A stretch of 64,000 nt of DNA. It comes from Trochalopteron elliotii. Its lineage: Eukaryota > Chordata > Aves > Passeriformes > Leiothrichidae. Every line of letters starts with the position of its first letter. The stretch's first letter is position 1. The DNA is taken from positions 1,827,840 through 1,891,839 of the forward strand of contig JANPWX010000055.1 of NCBI GenBank assembly GCA_024734555.1, read 5' to 3'. The translations under genes were made by a program, and so were the position numbers. Shown here piece by piece: positions 37,601-64,000 of this stretch. The notes under the pieces are model-generated. The model searched no databases, was not told the origin of the DNA, and was given only the letters and a program-made list of their open reading frames with translations.

Positions 37601-40600
37601 TGGCCTCAGTCTTAATCTCTGCCTTCTCACGGCTGATAGTCTTGCTCTATTGATGTGAGTCTTCTTTGTCGCAGCTCTTGCCATCAGCATGAGCTTTTTC
37701 CTGCTGACTTTCCACCTCATCTCAAAACTGAGAAGGGAATGTGGCCTTTGTCAGTTCCTTAACTCCTTTCCATACCTGCTGTTATTTGTTTGTCTCTACA
37801 GGGTATTTTGGGATTTAGCAGGGAGAGCATGCTAGAGCCAAGTGAGGTCATGTTTGGCTAGAGCTGCCGGAGTAGATCCTTCTTTGCCCCTAAAGAGCAA
37901 AGAGAAGCAATGGATTTACTTTTGTATTAATTTGTCCATTCCTTTCAGGCATAACTCTTGTGCTAATATAGATGCTCATATGAACAAATCTCATGAATCT
38001 GTTTCCCATGGCTTTGACAGGTGTTTGCTAACATCCCACATTTGGAGTGTGTTGTAGTGAATTTGCCCACTCTGAGATCCAGGTAGGCTACTTAGCTGAG
38101 TTTGGTTATCACAGTGGGCCTTGCAGTCAGTACAGAGAAACTCTGCTGAGGCCAAGCCTTGAGACAGAGCCTGTGTACCTGTCCTACCCTGCCTGGGTCG
38201 AAGGCAAAACACTCAGATGATGACTGGGCACAAATCACAAAGGCCACAGTAGTTTGTGCACTGTTCCCCAGACATTTGTTTCAGTCTAGACTGCTGATTG
38301 GGAGTGTTTTGAGTGACCTGACAGAATGTGTGTGAGTTTCTGGGGCAGTCAGAATTCTTTCAATATGTAATTTTCCTCTTCTTGGTGCTCCTTCACTATT
38401 GTTACAACTTGCTCACTGCTTAGGTGCCTCCAGCTGCAGCTCACTGGCATGGATCAACAAAATTGGGTGGTTTATAAGGTGAGAAAGATATAAGTATCAC
38501 ACTCACAATATCAAATTGATATTTGACAAGGAAGAGGGCTGAAAGACTCAGTAGTGTCACTTGAAAATATATGAAAAAACAGGCAGCCACCTTGGAGGGA
38601 GATTTGTCATCTTGCCAGGGAGCCACAGGGACAGAAACCAGCACAGGCTGCATCCAGTCACCTGAACATCACTCAGCCATAGGTAGTTGTGTGATAGCTT
38701 TGTAATGCAACACTTCACTTGTCTGTGAACCATTCTATTAAGAGCTTTAATTCCTGGAAGATGGAATTTTTGTTTTGACTTTATGGTTGATGGTTACTTA
38801 AATACACAGAGTTATGCTTGGAAAAGAATTCTAGTCATGCCAGAGACTAGGTATTGGAAATGGAGAGAAATGCAGAAGGGGGAAACCTTAGTGGTGCTGC
38901 ATTTTTCTGTTCTCCTTAAACTAAATGCTTTGATCTCCAGATGAAGCAACTAGCACAACAGTTCATGTTAATTGATACCACTCAATCATCAATCCACTCA
39001 GCTTCTGCAAAGAACATTTGTTCAGCAGCACTGGCAGAGCATCGATGGAAGTTAATTTTAATGGTAATTTGGAGCCTGGCTTATTTCTCTTTTAAAAGGT
39101 TTTTATACATGAAATAAATTTTTATTGCTAATTCATTTCATTATCATCTGGTGTGGGTTCATGCTAAATAGTGCAGTTCACTCTTCCTTTTCTGGAATAG
39201 GGAGAAGCTACTGTCCCTCCCTAAATTCTCATGAGTCGTGATTGAAGTTCATGGAAGTGAACTGCAGGGTTAAGGGACCAAAGGTTAAACACGGATATTT
39301 GAAAGGGATATTTATTTTTAATATTGAAACAAGCTGCAGTTCTTCCAACCAGGTAGTTCATGACACAGGAGTCTGGGCCTGCTTGCCAGGACAAGCTGTG
39401 AACTCTGGTGGGACAGTGCTTCCACTTTCCTTCTGATTGATGGGAGCAGCATAGCCCTGACCCTAATGAAAGATACTGTCAGAACCTTCCATCATGCTTT
39501 TAAGTGATGTGGCAGAGCAATGCCGTTCACAATGCCTGACTGCATCCTGATGCAGAACAGCTGCAAGTGTGCATGTTGCTGTAGGTGTGATGGTACCCAT
39601 TTCTGACAAGGCACTTGGGTGATTATCCCTGTCCTTTTTAACTCTGGGCTGAGGATCCAGTAGGCACCAGCATTCTCCAGATAGAGATAAGTAACTGACT
39701 ATATCTAGCATAGCATAAAAATGATTTTAAAATCTCCTCATCAATATTCTCCTAGTAGGAGTATCTGTGGTGATGTGAGTCTGCTTTTCTCCTATTAAAA
39801 GTGAGACTGGCATCCTTCAACTATTGTGCACAATGGTCGCATTGTATTTCTCAGTTTCACTTTATAGGATTAGGAGTAAAAGCTGAGGGGAGTCATGCTC
39901 AGCTCATGTCCAGGTCAGCATATTTCCCTTCCTGGTTCTGCAGTGTCAGTGGTGAGAAGCTGCGGAGCTGTCCAGTGCTGAAGTGATTCAAGTGTTGTAT
40001 TATTGCCACGGGTCATGTGCAACTGTTTGAAGTAAACCTCTTAACTGTTTTTGTACTTCGTGGCATGGAATCAGGCCTCCAGAATGATCAAAGCCTCAGG
40101 CTGAAATTATCCTAATTGGGTAAAATCAGAGTTGAGGCTTAAAGGTTGCCACTGTGGCAATATGCAGCTTATTGCATATGTCCTACTTCCTCGTGGGACC
40201 TCAAGAGTCTACATGTTCTTACTTCCTTTTGGGGTACAAGATTCTGAGTCTTTTAAACAACCAGGACTATTTCAGACTCTTTTTTTTTTTTTGCCCTGGA
40301 ATAGTATGAATAATAAAATTGCAGGCTTGGCCTCCAGTAACAACTCTGGTGGGAGATATATACAGTTTGAGCATCATAAGATCATTCCAATTGGTTACGT
40401 CTCTTCTTGGATTTTGAATATTAGTAGTACACCTACCTATGATTTTTTTACTGTTTAAGTACATCTCTCTACCCCAGTACAAAATCAGCTTATAGGTGTG
40501 ATATTGGAGACATACAGAAGCACTTGAAATTCTTATCAAATGGTGAAGAAATTGGGTCTGGGACAGTGTTAGTTTCACAGTCACACAGTGCCTGGGCTCA

Positions 40601-41024
40601 TTGGAACCTGGTCCAAAACAGAAGTTCGTAGTCATTGCCACAGCACTGCTGGATTACAATAAATGTCACCAAGTCCATAGGAGATCTAAACAGAGAACTA
40701 AGGTATTTTCTTTTGCTCCCTCCTTTTCAAGACAACCTTAGTGTTCTTAAATATCATGGTCTACATGTCAAGAGTACTTCATATTCTTCTTTAAGTTATT
40801 ATCTTGCAATTTCATAGTAAAATCTTTATTCCATAGTTGAAAGTCTATAGAATAGCAGATTAATACTGTTAGTTTTCATTTCTTAAGATAACTTGGTTAT
40901 TTTTGAGTAGGAAAGATTTTTGCTGGAATGTGGGAAATAATTCCTGGAAATTTCTGCCATTCTGTACAATTCTAGACCACTTGTTCTCCTTTTTGGAAAG
41001 ATGTTTATTAAATCTCAAAAATAT
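31651..41024. other. Intronic sequence without recognised genes
   Basis: Mostly AT-rich unique sequence. A 180-codon frame at 36228-36770 (-) lacks recognisable features. A lysine-rich antisense remnant lies at about 37540-37725 and is described separately. T runs occur at about 33560 and 40281-40293. Confidence 0.5.
37540..37725 (-). pseudogene. Possible processed-pseudogene fragment, Lys/Glu-rich
   Basis: On the - strand, the frame EVESQQEKAHADGKSCDKED, then SHQ-stop-SKTISREKAEIKTEAKPKKK, then TPKVQSHILESPKKEKV-stop, reads like a charged nuclear- or cytoskeletal-type protein tail interrupted by a single TAG. This composition differs from the surrounding translated intron. I do not recognise the parent gene. 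There is no clear poly-A tail and no defined ends, so it could also be chance in an A-rich strand. Confidence 0.22.
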
Positions 41025-41172
41025 TCAAGCTCTGGAACTGGATGAGTTTGAAGACTGGTTGGATGTGGCTTTGAGCAACCTGATCCTAGTGAAAGGTCTC
41101 TCCCTGTGGCAAGGGGGTAAGAATTGGGTGGTCTTTAGGGTCCTTTCCAACCCAGCCTATTCTATGATTCTG
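41025..41172 (+). mobile_element. Bird-type CR1 LINE, 3' end (5'-truncated)
   Basis: A clear avian CR1 3' terminus: 'gactggttggatgtggcttt', 'gagcaacctgatcctagtg', 'ggtctctccctgtggcaagg', 'gggtcctttccaaccc', 'tattctatgattctg'. It is only about 150 bp long, the usual severe 5' truncation. Orientation is the same as TMEM178B. This is the strongest evidence in the window for a bird genome. Confidence 0.88.
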
Positions 41173-43455
41173 TCTTTCCCAAGTAGCTTTTCTTTAGTCC
41201 ATTAGGAAGTGTCAACATCTAGTCTTGCCTTTGTGTGTGCTCCTGGCAAAGGCTTCTCTTTTGTGTGCATGAAGTCTCATTCCTGCACATTTGAGAGCTG
41301 TTCACTTACTGATATTCCAGGACTGGAGTATTTTACTTGAGCTGTGTCCTTGTACTGAGAACAGTTCTCCGTGTATCCGGCATCTACTGCGGCTACATTC
41401 AGAAAAGCTTTAAAGTGTAAAATCTGTCACATTTGCAAATGAGTTATACAAACATATATGACTATGGTATCAATTCCAGAAACTGGGATATTTTGTCTTT
41501 TATTTCTCATTCCTTTTAGAGCTCTTTGCTACTAGCTCCTTTTTCCTTTGTTTTATGCCTGTTGCCCAGCTGTGTAGCTACAAGCATAAACTCTGTAATC
41601 CCTTCTGTTAAGCATCTAAACTTGGGTGTTATTTTCTCTAGGCATGGTCAGGCTGGTCAGTTCACTGAGGAGGACATCTAACCTAAGTGTCATCTTTAGC
41701 TGATTCCAGTAAAGTCCACAACAGACTTGGGTGTCCAGTTTGGAGTATTGACTGTGCTGCCAGTGAGTCTGGCACTTGTGCACCCTTACTGTATTTCTAC
41801 TGCAGTATGAGATGGGCATTTTGCTTCTCCTTCCTAAGTCACCTTGTCCTGGGAGTGCCCCCTGAATCTCAGCCTTGTGCCTGCCACCTTAATCTCTTGT
41901 TCCCTTTAAAGTAAGCTGTACTTAGAAATATTTTTGTTGAAACTGATTTTCATGTACAACTCACTGAGCTTGTACTGCAGTCTCTTCCTGGTGCTGCATT
42001 TGCCTCTTACCCTGGTGGGTGGAATCTCTGGGTAAGATAAGCTTGCAGCTGTATCTCTTTACTATGATTTTTGTCACAATTGCTGTAATTAAACCTGATA
42101 TAGCAGAACCCTAAGAGATAAGAATATTAAGCTAATGGCATATTTTCTTAAAGGTTTGGATGTTTTCCAATGAATGTGTTTTCTGTTAGGTTGTCATGTT
42201 GTCTTCATCCTTTGCATCAGAGCGGCTGATGATCCAGTGGAGGCATGTTTAGAATCATCCTGAATCTTTTTCACCTCATGCTGTGCTCAGTGAAGCCTCA
42301 TGCTCTTTTGGGAGCAGAATAGTACATAAATTAATGCTGGGCAGCAATACTGTCTTTTATAAATAGTTTCAGATATTATAGAGAAATAGACTATGCAAGG
42401 TCGTTTTAGAGTAGTAACTAAAATAGAAAGTGAAGCATTCATAGAATACAACACATATAATAACAGTTGGGTTTAGAATTAATTGTACAGATAAAAATGT
42501 GTCCAGAAGCACACAGGATGCTGAATCACAGAGTTTTAATTTCTAAAATCAAACGTTGCAGTTCAAGACTTACCTTTATGTATTATACAAAATTAACTAT
42601 ATGAGCACAGGAGGTACTAAACAGGATCAGCAGAAGTCTTTCAGGGCACAGATTCTGTTCACTGTAATTGGACAGCATTTGTCCCGTTGGATGTTAGCAG
42701 AGGCTACTGCGACACAAGCCTTTATTAAAGTTCAGACTAGGAGTATAGAGTAAGAAAGGTAAATCCTGAGCTGACAGTGTCTGAATAAATGCCTGTTTCC
42801 ATAGCCCTTTCTCTCTAAATCTGAATTTCACCGGTGTGATGTTAAAGGCCTGTTCTGCACCTTTCAAGTGGTGCTTGGAGGAGAGCTCTTCTTTGGTCCC
42901 ATGTATGGTGACAGATCTTTTGGGATATGGTTGCCCCTTCCTCTGACATGATGAGGATCATAAAGCAGGTTCTTTAATTGTAAAGGGCTGAATATTTATA
43001 TATTCACTTCAGGCTATAAATCCCAGTGGGATTTAGCTGGCATTTCAGGCACAGGGATGGTGGGATGCATTGGGTGGTAACGAAGGTGTTGTTCAGATGT
43101 GCAGTGCTCACCTTTCAGACAATTCTTATTGCTGTCATCCATGGAGTTCTATTATCTAATGCTGCTCAGTGCACTTTGAATTGTGTCTTTCCTTCTATAC
43201 ATCTTTCTTGACAGGCAGCAGAAATATTTAGTCCAGCTTGTCCTGGTCAGAACATCTTACATTGCAGTGAGTGGGAGATCTTCATATGGTGACCCTCTGA
43301 TTTGATTTGACATTTCAGATGGGAAGGTGCAAGAAGTGGAAGATGGCATTTATTGAAAGACAAGAGGATGTTATAGGCAAGAGAACATCATGTCATAACA
43401 CCCTCCTAAAGCAAATTCCAATCTGCCCTCCAATTTCCACTGGCCCAGCAGTAAA

Positions 43456-43478
43456 TGGGATGAGAAATTCTCATCCCA
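43456..43478. repeat. Perfect 23-bp palindrome (11-bp arms, 1-nt centre)
   Basis: The left arm TGGGATGAGAA (43456-43466), a single A, and the right arm TTCTCATCCCA (43468-43478) are exact reverse complements. It could act as a dimer-binding site or form a cruciform; no role is shown. Confidence 0.9.
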
Positions 43479-45907
43479 CACCTTAATACAATTAAATATA
43501 CACCAGCTCTGGGCCTAAGCTATGGTCACTTGATTTTTGTAACAATCTAACTTTATTTGGCATGGAAAAAAAAATAGATGCTTTTAGATCTATAGGGCTT
43601 TTCCCTACTCTGTTCTGCTGCCCTGTTACATAAGTTGAGCTGGCTTCTGCTTTTTTTTTATTTCTGCATTAAGGCACATCATATGCACATCTTAAGAGAA
43701 ATATAATGAATCTTAGCTGAAGTGCCTGGGTACTAAATACTTTTGAGACTTGACTAGAATAACTTAATTCCTTGTTCAAGATGATGCTGGCAACAGGTCA
43801 CATCACTGCTAATTTTACCATAGCTGGCAGCTATTGACATACACTGGTCCTTGCAGATCTGTACCGGGAATAAGGAAAGGGAAGGTTTGGGCTGGAGAGA
43901 AGTTGGTCCCTTCTCAGATTCTGGTTCCCTCTAACCCTGTGCAAGGGCATTTATCCTTCCAGTATTTTCATCTGCTGTGAAATGTGTTGTCATTTGGTGC
44001 AGAGTGGCTGCAGCAATGTTGAGCTTCTAGCCCAAAGTTGTTGACTGAAGTACATTTGAGTGCAGCAAGAACTGGATGCACCAGAAATGAGTTAGTGTAG
44101 CAATTGTGAAGAGGGGCTCAATGCCTAAACCTTCTGTACACAAGGCCACATGATGGTATTGCAAAATTCATCACTGGATAAGTAAGGGCACAGTCCAGTC
44201 AGTTGGAAAAATATTGTTTGATCACATTCACCAACTTTTCCTATTTCAAATACTTCTTCAAGAATAATTTTCTTCTGGCAGAAGAAACCGCTTATGATTT
44301 CAGACAGCAGCAGAGAGATTAACAATATCTGTGGTTCATAGGCTTTAGAATGACCAAATTGTGCTTTTGCTCATCTTGGATTTCACAGTACAGTTGTCTG
44401 ATCTTCTTACCACCATCTTTATCTTCCTTTCCTTTTCCCTCTGGTTGTCTTTCAGTTTATTTGACTATTCAAGGACACCTTTTTAAGTATCTACATAACA
44501 CTCAATTTCTCAAGGCCTTTATTTGATTCAAGCCCTCATGTACAATAGTAAGTCCAGTTATAATAGTGGAGCAAACAGCATTGCAGGGGAAGGGCAGTGA
44601 GCTGTGCAGTCTTTTGTCCCTCTGAATGTGTGCTCCTTTACAAAGCAAGATGGAGTATCTTTGCAATTTAGTGATGGTGGCTCACCAGTTAATTATTTGA
44701 GCAAGGACAATCCAGGGAATGAATTTACAGGGAAACAGCATGGCCAAACATGAAGCTGTTCCTCACTTTGGAGAGACATTATACATACTGCCTGTATAAT
44801 TTAATGGTTTCTACTCACCAGGAAAAAACCCTCAATGTTTATTTCAAGGTAGTTTTAGCAGCTTTTGTCTGTCAGACTATGTGATCTAAGTAGTTTTTCA
44901 TTTGGTAGAGTTTGAGGCAAGGGACATTATGTTCTTGCAGAAAGAAACTCTGCTCACTTAAGGATGATCTCATCTGTTAGCTTTACTCTGCACATACGTT
45001 TAATAACTGCAGGGGATCCTTGTCTTGGAAATACTTTATGTATGAAGTGATGTCTTGAATTTCTTTATTCCAACCACAGTACCCTAATTTTTTTCTTGAA
45101 ATAACTAGAATAGGGACAGCATAAAAAAGATTGATGGATTTTTAGAGAATCTAGAATATAAGGATGTACTAAAGAATGGAATCTTTCTACCAAAGAGAGA
45201 ATATGTGCAAAGTCTTCTGTTTGCAGAGTTTTAACGTCTCGATAGAGTCCTCAATGGATGGAGATAGTCAGTCTGTCTCATCAGCACAGGATGAAGAGAG
45301 AACAGTTTCTGGGAATAGCAGGGTGTCTTCTTTCTGGTCTATCCATGCTGGAATCTGCTCATGGGGAAAAAGCCCACCCTGGTTGCAAAGCTGATGCTGG
45401 ATTTCTTCCTCACTTATTTCTTTGATAGGCTAGTTGCCTGCTGGTCTTTCTGCTTTTGGAACTGAGATAATTTCAAATACTGTGGTTTCTCCTAGTTACC
45501 TTTAATTTAAAATGTGCAAAACTGGATCTATGCTAACAGGGGTGTACTTCCCAAAATTAAGGCAAGATAATTCACCTTTTGTATATAACATGTGAGTTAG
45601 AAAAGTGCCTCTTAATTTCAGCTTATAAGCAAAATGCTTTTTGACTATAAGGGAAAAACTGTCTCCTTAGTTTAATTCTACAGATCCCTACCATATGATT
45701 CCTGCCACAAACTTTATTCTTCTTTCTCCTTTCTCCTCACCTTTTGTTCTAGTTCAAGTTGTGAAACTCTGCCTGTGACCCCTGCATTTAGTTGCAGGAC
45801 ACAGCCTGCATGAAGATGGTATCATAAAGGTGTTGCATAGCTCATATACGTCCTTTTGTTTAGGGGATTTATTTTAAAGAGGCTGCTGTAGTGCTGAATG
45901 TAGATGT

Positions 45908-45931
45908 AAGATCCCCTGTAAATGGGATCTT
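45908..45931. repeat. Short inverted repeat (8-bp arms, 8-nt loop)
   Basis: AAGATCCC at 45908-45915 pairs exactly with GGGATCTT at 45924-45931. It is probably incidental. Confidence 0.7.
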
Positions 45932-48900
45932 CTGCAAGATTTGCCTGTGTTAGGTCTCAGCCTGAATTCCTCAATGTTGCATGCAAGCATCTGAATGATT
46001 GTGTCATGTTGTGATTTCTGCTGTTTAAACATGAGGTTGAAGTGCTACAAGAAAGCTAAATGCTTTCTCCAGCTCATCTATTTGTGGTGCTTGCTGTAAA
46101 CTAACAGGGGATACAGAGAAGAGCTTATGTTCCTCTTACTTTAAGAAGAGGACTAAATGTGTCTAGAAAGCCACATTTACATTGCAAAGCAGCATGTGAA
46201 ATAACTTCCCAAGGCAGAGAGATAGGCACCCTTAGACTTCACTGCATGTGATCAGACACTCAGCAGAATGAGTGAGATCAGTGGATCCGCCCTTACTTTC
46301 TTCTTGGCAATATGGGGCCCTGCTTCTTAGACATCCCTTGGAAATAGGTTTAGAAGCTGGTTCATGAAACACCAAGCTTCATGGGAGCATCTTACTATGA
46401 GAATCATAGGGTGTACATTGATAGAGAAGAAACCTGACCATGGAACAGCATTTGCTGTGCTTTTTCCTTGCCTTGACAGCACTGCTGAGATATTGCTTTG
46501 TTCCATGAGCTATTGGGTCATCAGTGAGTTTTTACTGGTAATTGCTGTCTCACTGACTTTTTATTGATCATTTAATTTCTGCCTCCAAACATGTAGGAGC
46601 AAATATTTTTCAGCCCTTTTAACCTCCTTAACTTTTCATTTGTGCTCTGCTTCCCTCTCCCCTGTGGCCAGCCCAAAGCAAATAGGTGGACAAAAAGATT
46701 AATAGAAGCAAGGAGATGCCTTCCTCCTCTCAAGTGCCCTGTGGCTTGGAGACTGTTATTAATAGCTGAAGTAAAAAAGTGTTTCATAACCCTCTTCTTG
46801 CTCCTGCTTCCTTGCCAGCCCCCTTTCCTTGGTCCCTGGAGAGAAAGTGTGAGCTCATCACTTTCCAATGCAAATTCAGCTTTTGGTCTCATCCTTGGAT
46901 TCTTTTCTTATCATGGGTGGAATATTTATCTTCTGCCAGCTGGTGGCTTTAAGCAAGCTGCTATTTGCTGGGCTATCCAGAGAGTGTGTGAGGAACAGGC
47001 CTGGCAAAAGCTGCTCAAGAACTTTATTTTTTCTCTACTCTGAAAATGTTGCTGTCTGCTCAGGTATGTGTGCACACGTCTTCTGCACCTCTGTCTTTGC
47101 TCACACAGTGGTTGAAAATAAAAATTAGGTATTTTGATGTGGAAACAGAAATTGAAATGTAGATGTAACAGCCTGAAATATGCAGAAATCACTCTGTGGA
47201 ATCTGGTCACATAAAGCCCATACACAAGAAAGCTGTGTGTCTGGAGATCCATTATCTTTAGGGATGACTTCCTTTTCATGTGTGCGTTTTATCTGATTTT
47301 TTCTCTAACTCTAGAGATCTAGTGGGTCAGTACTGAAAGGGAGCTGGCAGGTTTTCATCCTAGATGACTTGGAAAGAATGGGAATGGCACGCTGTTGTCT
47401 ATTACCCCATTTCTGTATGGATAACACAGTATGTTGGATCCTTTCAGCCATCCTCCTGCTAAGTTTTTACAAGATTGCTTTGCCAGCTGAGCATTGCCTA
47501 ACAAGTTTCACTAAGCTGGAAGCTCTGAGAGAGTCTTTATTTGGAAGTTAAGTGAGATGAGCTTAGAAGAAAAATGGAAGGAAAAAAGAGCATCGTGGTT
47601 CTGCTTCTCACTCTGAAAAAAATGTTTGCTTTCTTTCCTAATGAAAATCTTTAAGCTGTGCTTTCTGTTAATGTATTTGCTGGGTGTGTGCCATTTTGTG
47701 GACAAAGTATTTATTTTGTCTCATCCTTTCTGTGGCTCTCAACTCAGTTCACACAGGCAAGCTTTCCCTTCAGGTAAAACAGAGGATACTGCAATCTTCT
47801 GAGTATGTTTTCCTGAAGTTCTGTGTTCATTGCACTTTTGGTGGTCAGTAAAGGCATCTACATATAAAAAGCAAGTTTAAATAAGATTGTGTATTGAAAT
47901 ATTCATTTGCCACTGGCAGCCTAACGGGCTGCACTGCAGACTTTCTGCATTTTACCCCACAGGGAATCTATAGGTGTGTAATGTTCTTGTAAGGACATTT
48001 ATAGTTACACTTAAATACAGTTAGGAAACTGTTGTTTATTTTCATGTAGAAAATTGTTTCTGAAGCAAAAAGTATGCTAGGGAGCAGAACCACTTGTGAA
48101 ACTTAATCTAATGCTGCTGGTGGTTTCAGCTGGAAAAAACCTGTGAAATTTAGAAAAATGCTGTAGAATTTTCAAAGTATGTTTTTCAGACTTTCAATTG
48201 AAACACAGTTTTAGAATTATTCTTTAAAGGCATCAAAATAAGTTACAGATTAATACAGTTTTGCTGCTGTACAAAACTTTTCTGGTGACTTAAAATATTC
48301 GTTGGTTTTTTTTTCCTGGTATATGATGGGGTTGAATTTAAAAGAAAGAATTTGTGCTTAGGACCTCGTGTTCACTCTGTCTTTTGGAGGAGGGGGTGTT
48401 ACTTCAAACTGGCTCTGCTCTTGTACCATTAGTTGAATTTCCATTAGCACATCTTCTGATTTAGTTTTATTTGTGAAGAATGGGTATCATGCCACAGCAC
48501 ATCGTGTTCTGAACCAAAGTACAGTAACTAGACATGATCAGGTGGTCATTTTCAAAAGTGCACTCCTGATCCATGTCACATGTTCCTATAGATACATTCA
48601 TTGTCTCTCCCAATATGTGACCCTTGGGTCTGTCTGCTAATGGGAAAGGGCACTGGATCACATCCCTCTCTGATTTTACTCAGATATCCAGAAGGTGAGT
48701 AGAACCTGACTGTGCACCTCTATCCATTTGCAGAGAAGCCAGCTAGAGGCTAGCAACTGAGTCTTAAACCCAACAGGCAGAAACTCCAGCTCATCAACTG
48801 AAGGGGTGCATCAGCCCAATTTCCTGGCAGCTCACAGCAAGCAACAATGAGCACCAGGAGTGTTTTCACTTTATCTAGGACAAGTAGCAACAAGCCCCAC

Positions 48901-49173
48901 TGGCAGATCAAGCTGAAGCTCTGTGCAGGATGATGCCAGGCCAGTTAGGAAGAAACATCTCTTGTTCTAATAGTTCAGCCCATGCTGCAACTGAGAATCT
49001 ATGTTGAGCTCCATTAATGAGAACACTGGCTTCTATTTATGCATATAAGTTAATGAATATTCACCAAACATGTTGATTAAGGTGGTGCTTCTTGCATATT
49101 CTTCCTAGATTTTTAGTCCTTTACTCTGAGCTGTTCTATTATTCAAAATATTCATGTGGCGCCAATGGAATTT

Positions 49174-49378
49174 TTGATTAGGTATTAGGGGTGGTCAGAT
49201 GTTGGAATAGGTGCTCAAGGATGTGCACCTCCATTCTTGGAGGTGTTTAAATCTTGTTTGGGCAAGGTCCTGAGCAACATAAACTATCTTTGGATCTGAT
49301 TTGAGCTTTCAAGTTGTGCCTCTTTTGAGCAGGGCATTGGACATCTAGAGAACCATTTCAACATAAATAATTCTACAG
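49174..49378 (+). mobile_element. CR1 LINE 3' region, older copy
   Basis: The order 'gattaggtattagg', 'ggtggtcagatgttggaata', 'ccattcttggaggtgtttaa', 'gggcaaggtcctgagcaac', 'tgagcagggcattggac', 'aaccatttcaac', 'taattctacag' follows the final ~250 bp of CR1. There is a small deletion just after 'gtattagg', and the terminal octamer repeat has decayed. It is more diverged than the copy at 41 kb. Confidence 0.75.

Positions 49379-64000
<14,622 letters not shown>

Larger units (their letters stand above)
41173..49173. other. Intronic sequence without recognised genes
   Basis: AT-rich unique intron. It holds a 23-bp perfect palindrome at 43456-43478 and a small hairpin at 45908-45931. The segment about 46640-46870 resembles a conserved non-coding element in its even base composition and lack of slippage runs, but that is only an impression. 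Confidence 0.5.

Noticed and set aside
40560..40620. Possible antisense MIR ('cacagtcacacagtgcc')
   Set aside because: The single short match lacks the flanking core.

Overview
This window is vertebrate nuclear DNA, most likely from a bird. It lies almost entirely inside one gene, TMEM178B (transmembrane protein 178B), read on the + strand. Two coding exons can be recognised. The first runs from the left edge of the window to 350 and is cut by the edge, so the start codon is outside. The second is at 55151-55264. Both have canonical splice sites and matching phases, and together they encode the first membrane helix plus the luminal/extracellular loop of a four-helix, claudin-like protein. The remaining exons must lie to the right of 64000. 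Coding sequence is under 1% of the window. The avian assignment rests on CR1 LINE tails of the bird type, which end in repeats of 'attctatgattctatga' (around 11450 and 41160), on older CR1 copies, and on low overall repeat density.

Layout: exon 1 (1-350); intron 1 (351-55150, 54.8 kb); exon 2 (55151-55264); start of intron 2 (55265-64000). Intron 1 holds a MIR-type SINE (6930-7078), an old L2-like LINE ORF2 remnant on the - strand (about 7555-9013), an ancient CR1 reverse-transcriptase fragment followed directly by a younger, internally deleted bird CR1 (about 10480-11470), a small CpG-dense patch (about 19329-19407), a long decayed CR1 (about 20040-21645), a weak MIR (27458-27579), another old CR1 piece (29030-29290), a GC-rich block with an unusually long - strand open frame and a Cys-rich motif (30340-31650), and two CR1 3' tails (41025-41172 and 49174-49378). 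The rest is ordinary AT-rich intron with short simple repeats and several stretches that look like candidate conserved non-coding elements, although conservation cannot be judged from one sequence.

No other convincing protein gene, tRNA, rRNA, CRISPR array, operon or mobile gene cluster is present. Most open frames of 60-190 codons are what chance gives in 64 kb, or are explained by strand composition or old LINE sequence. I found no evidence of a novel multi-gene system. The items most worth checking are the GC-rich 30.3-31.6 kb block, the CpG cluster at 19.3 kb, and a lysine-rich antisense remnant at about 37.6 kb.
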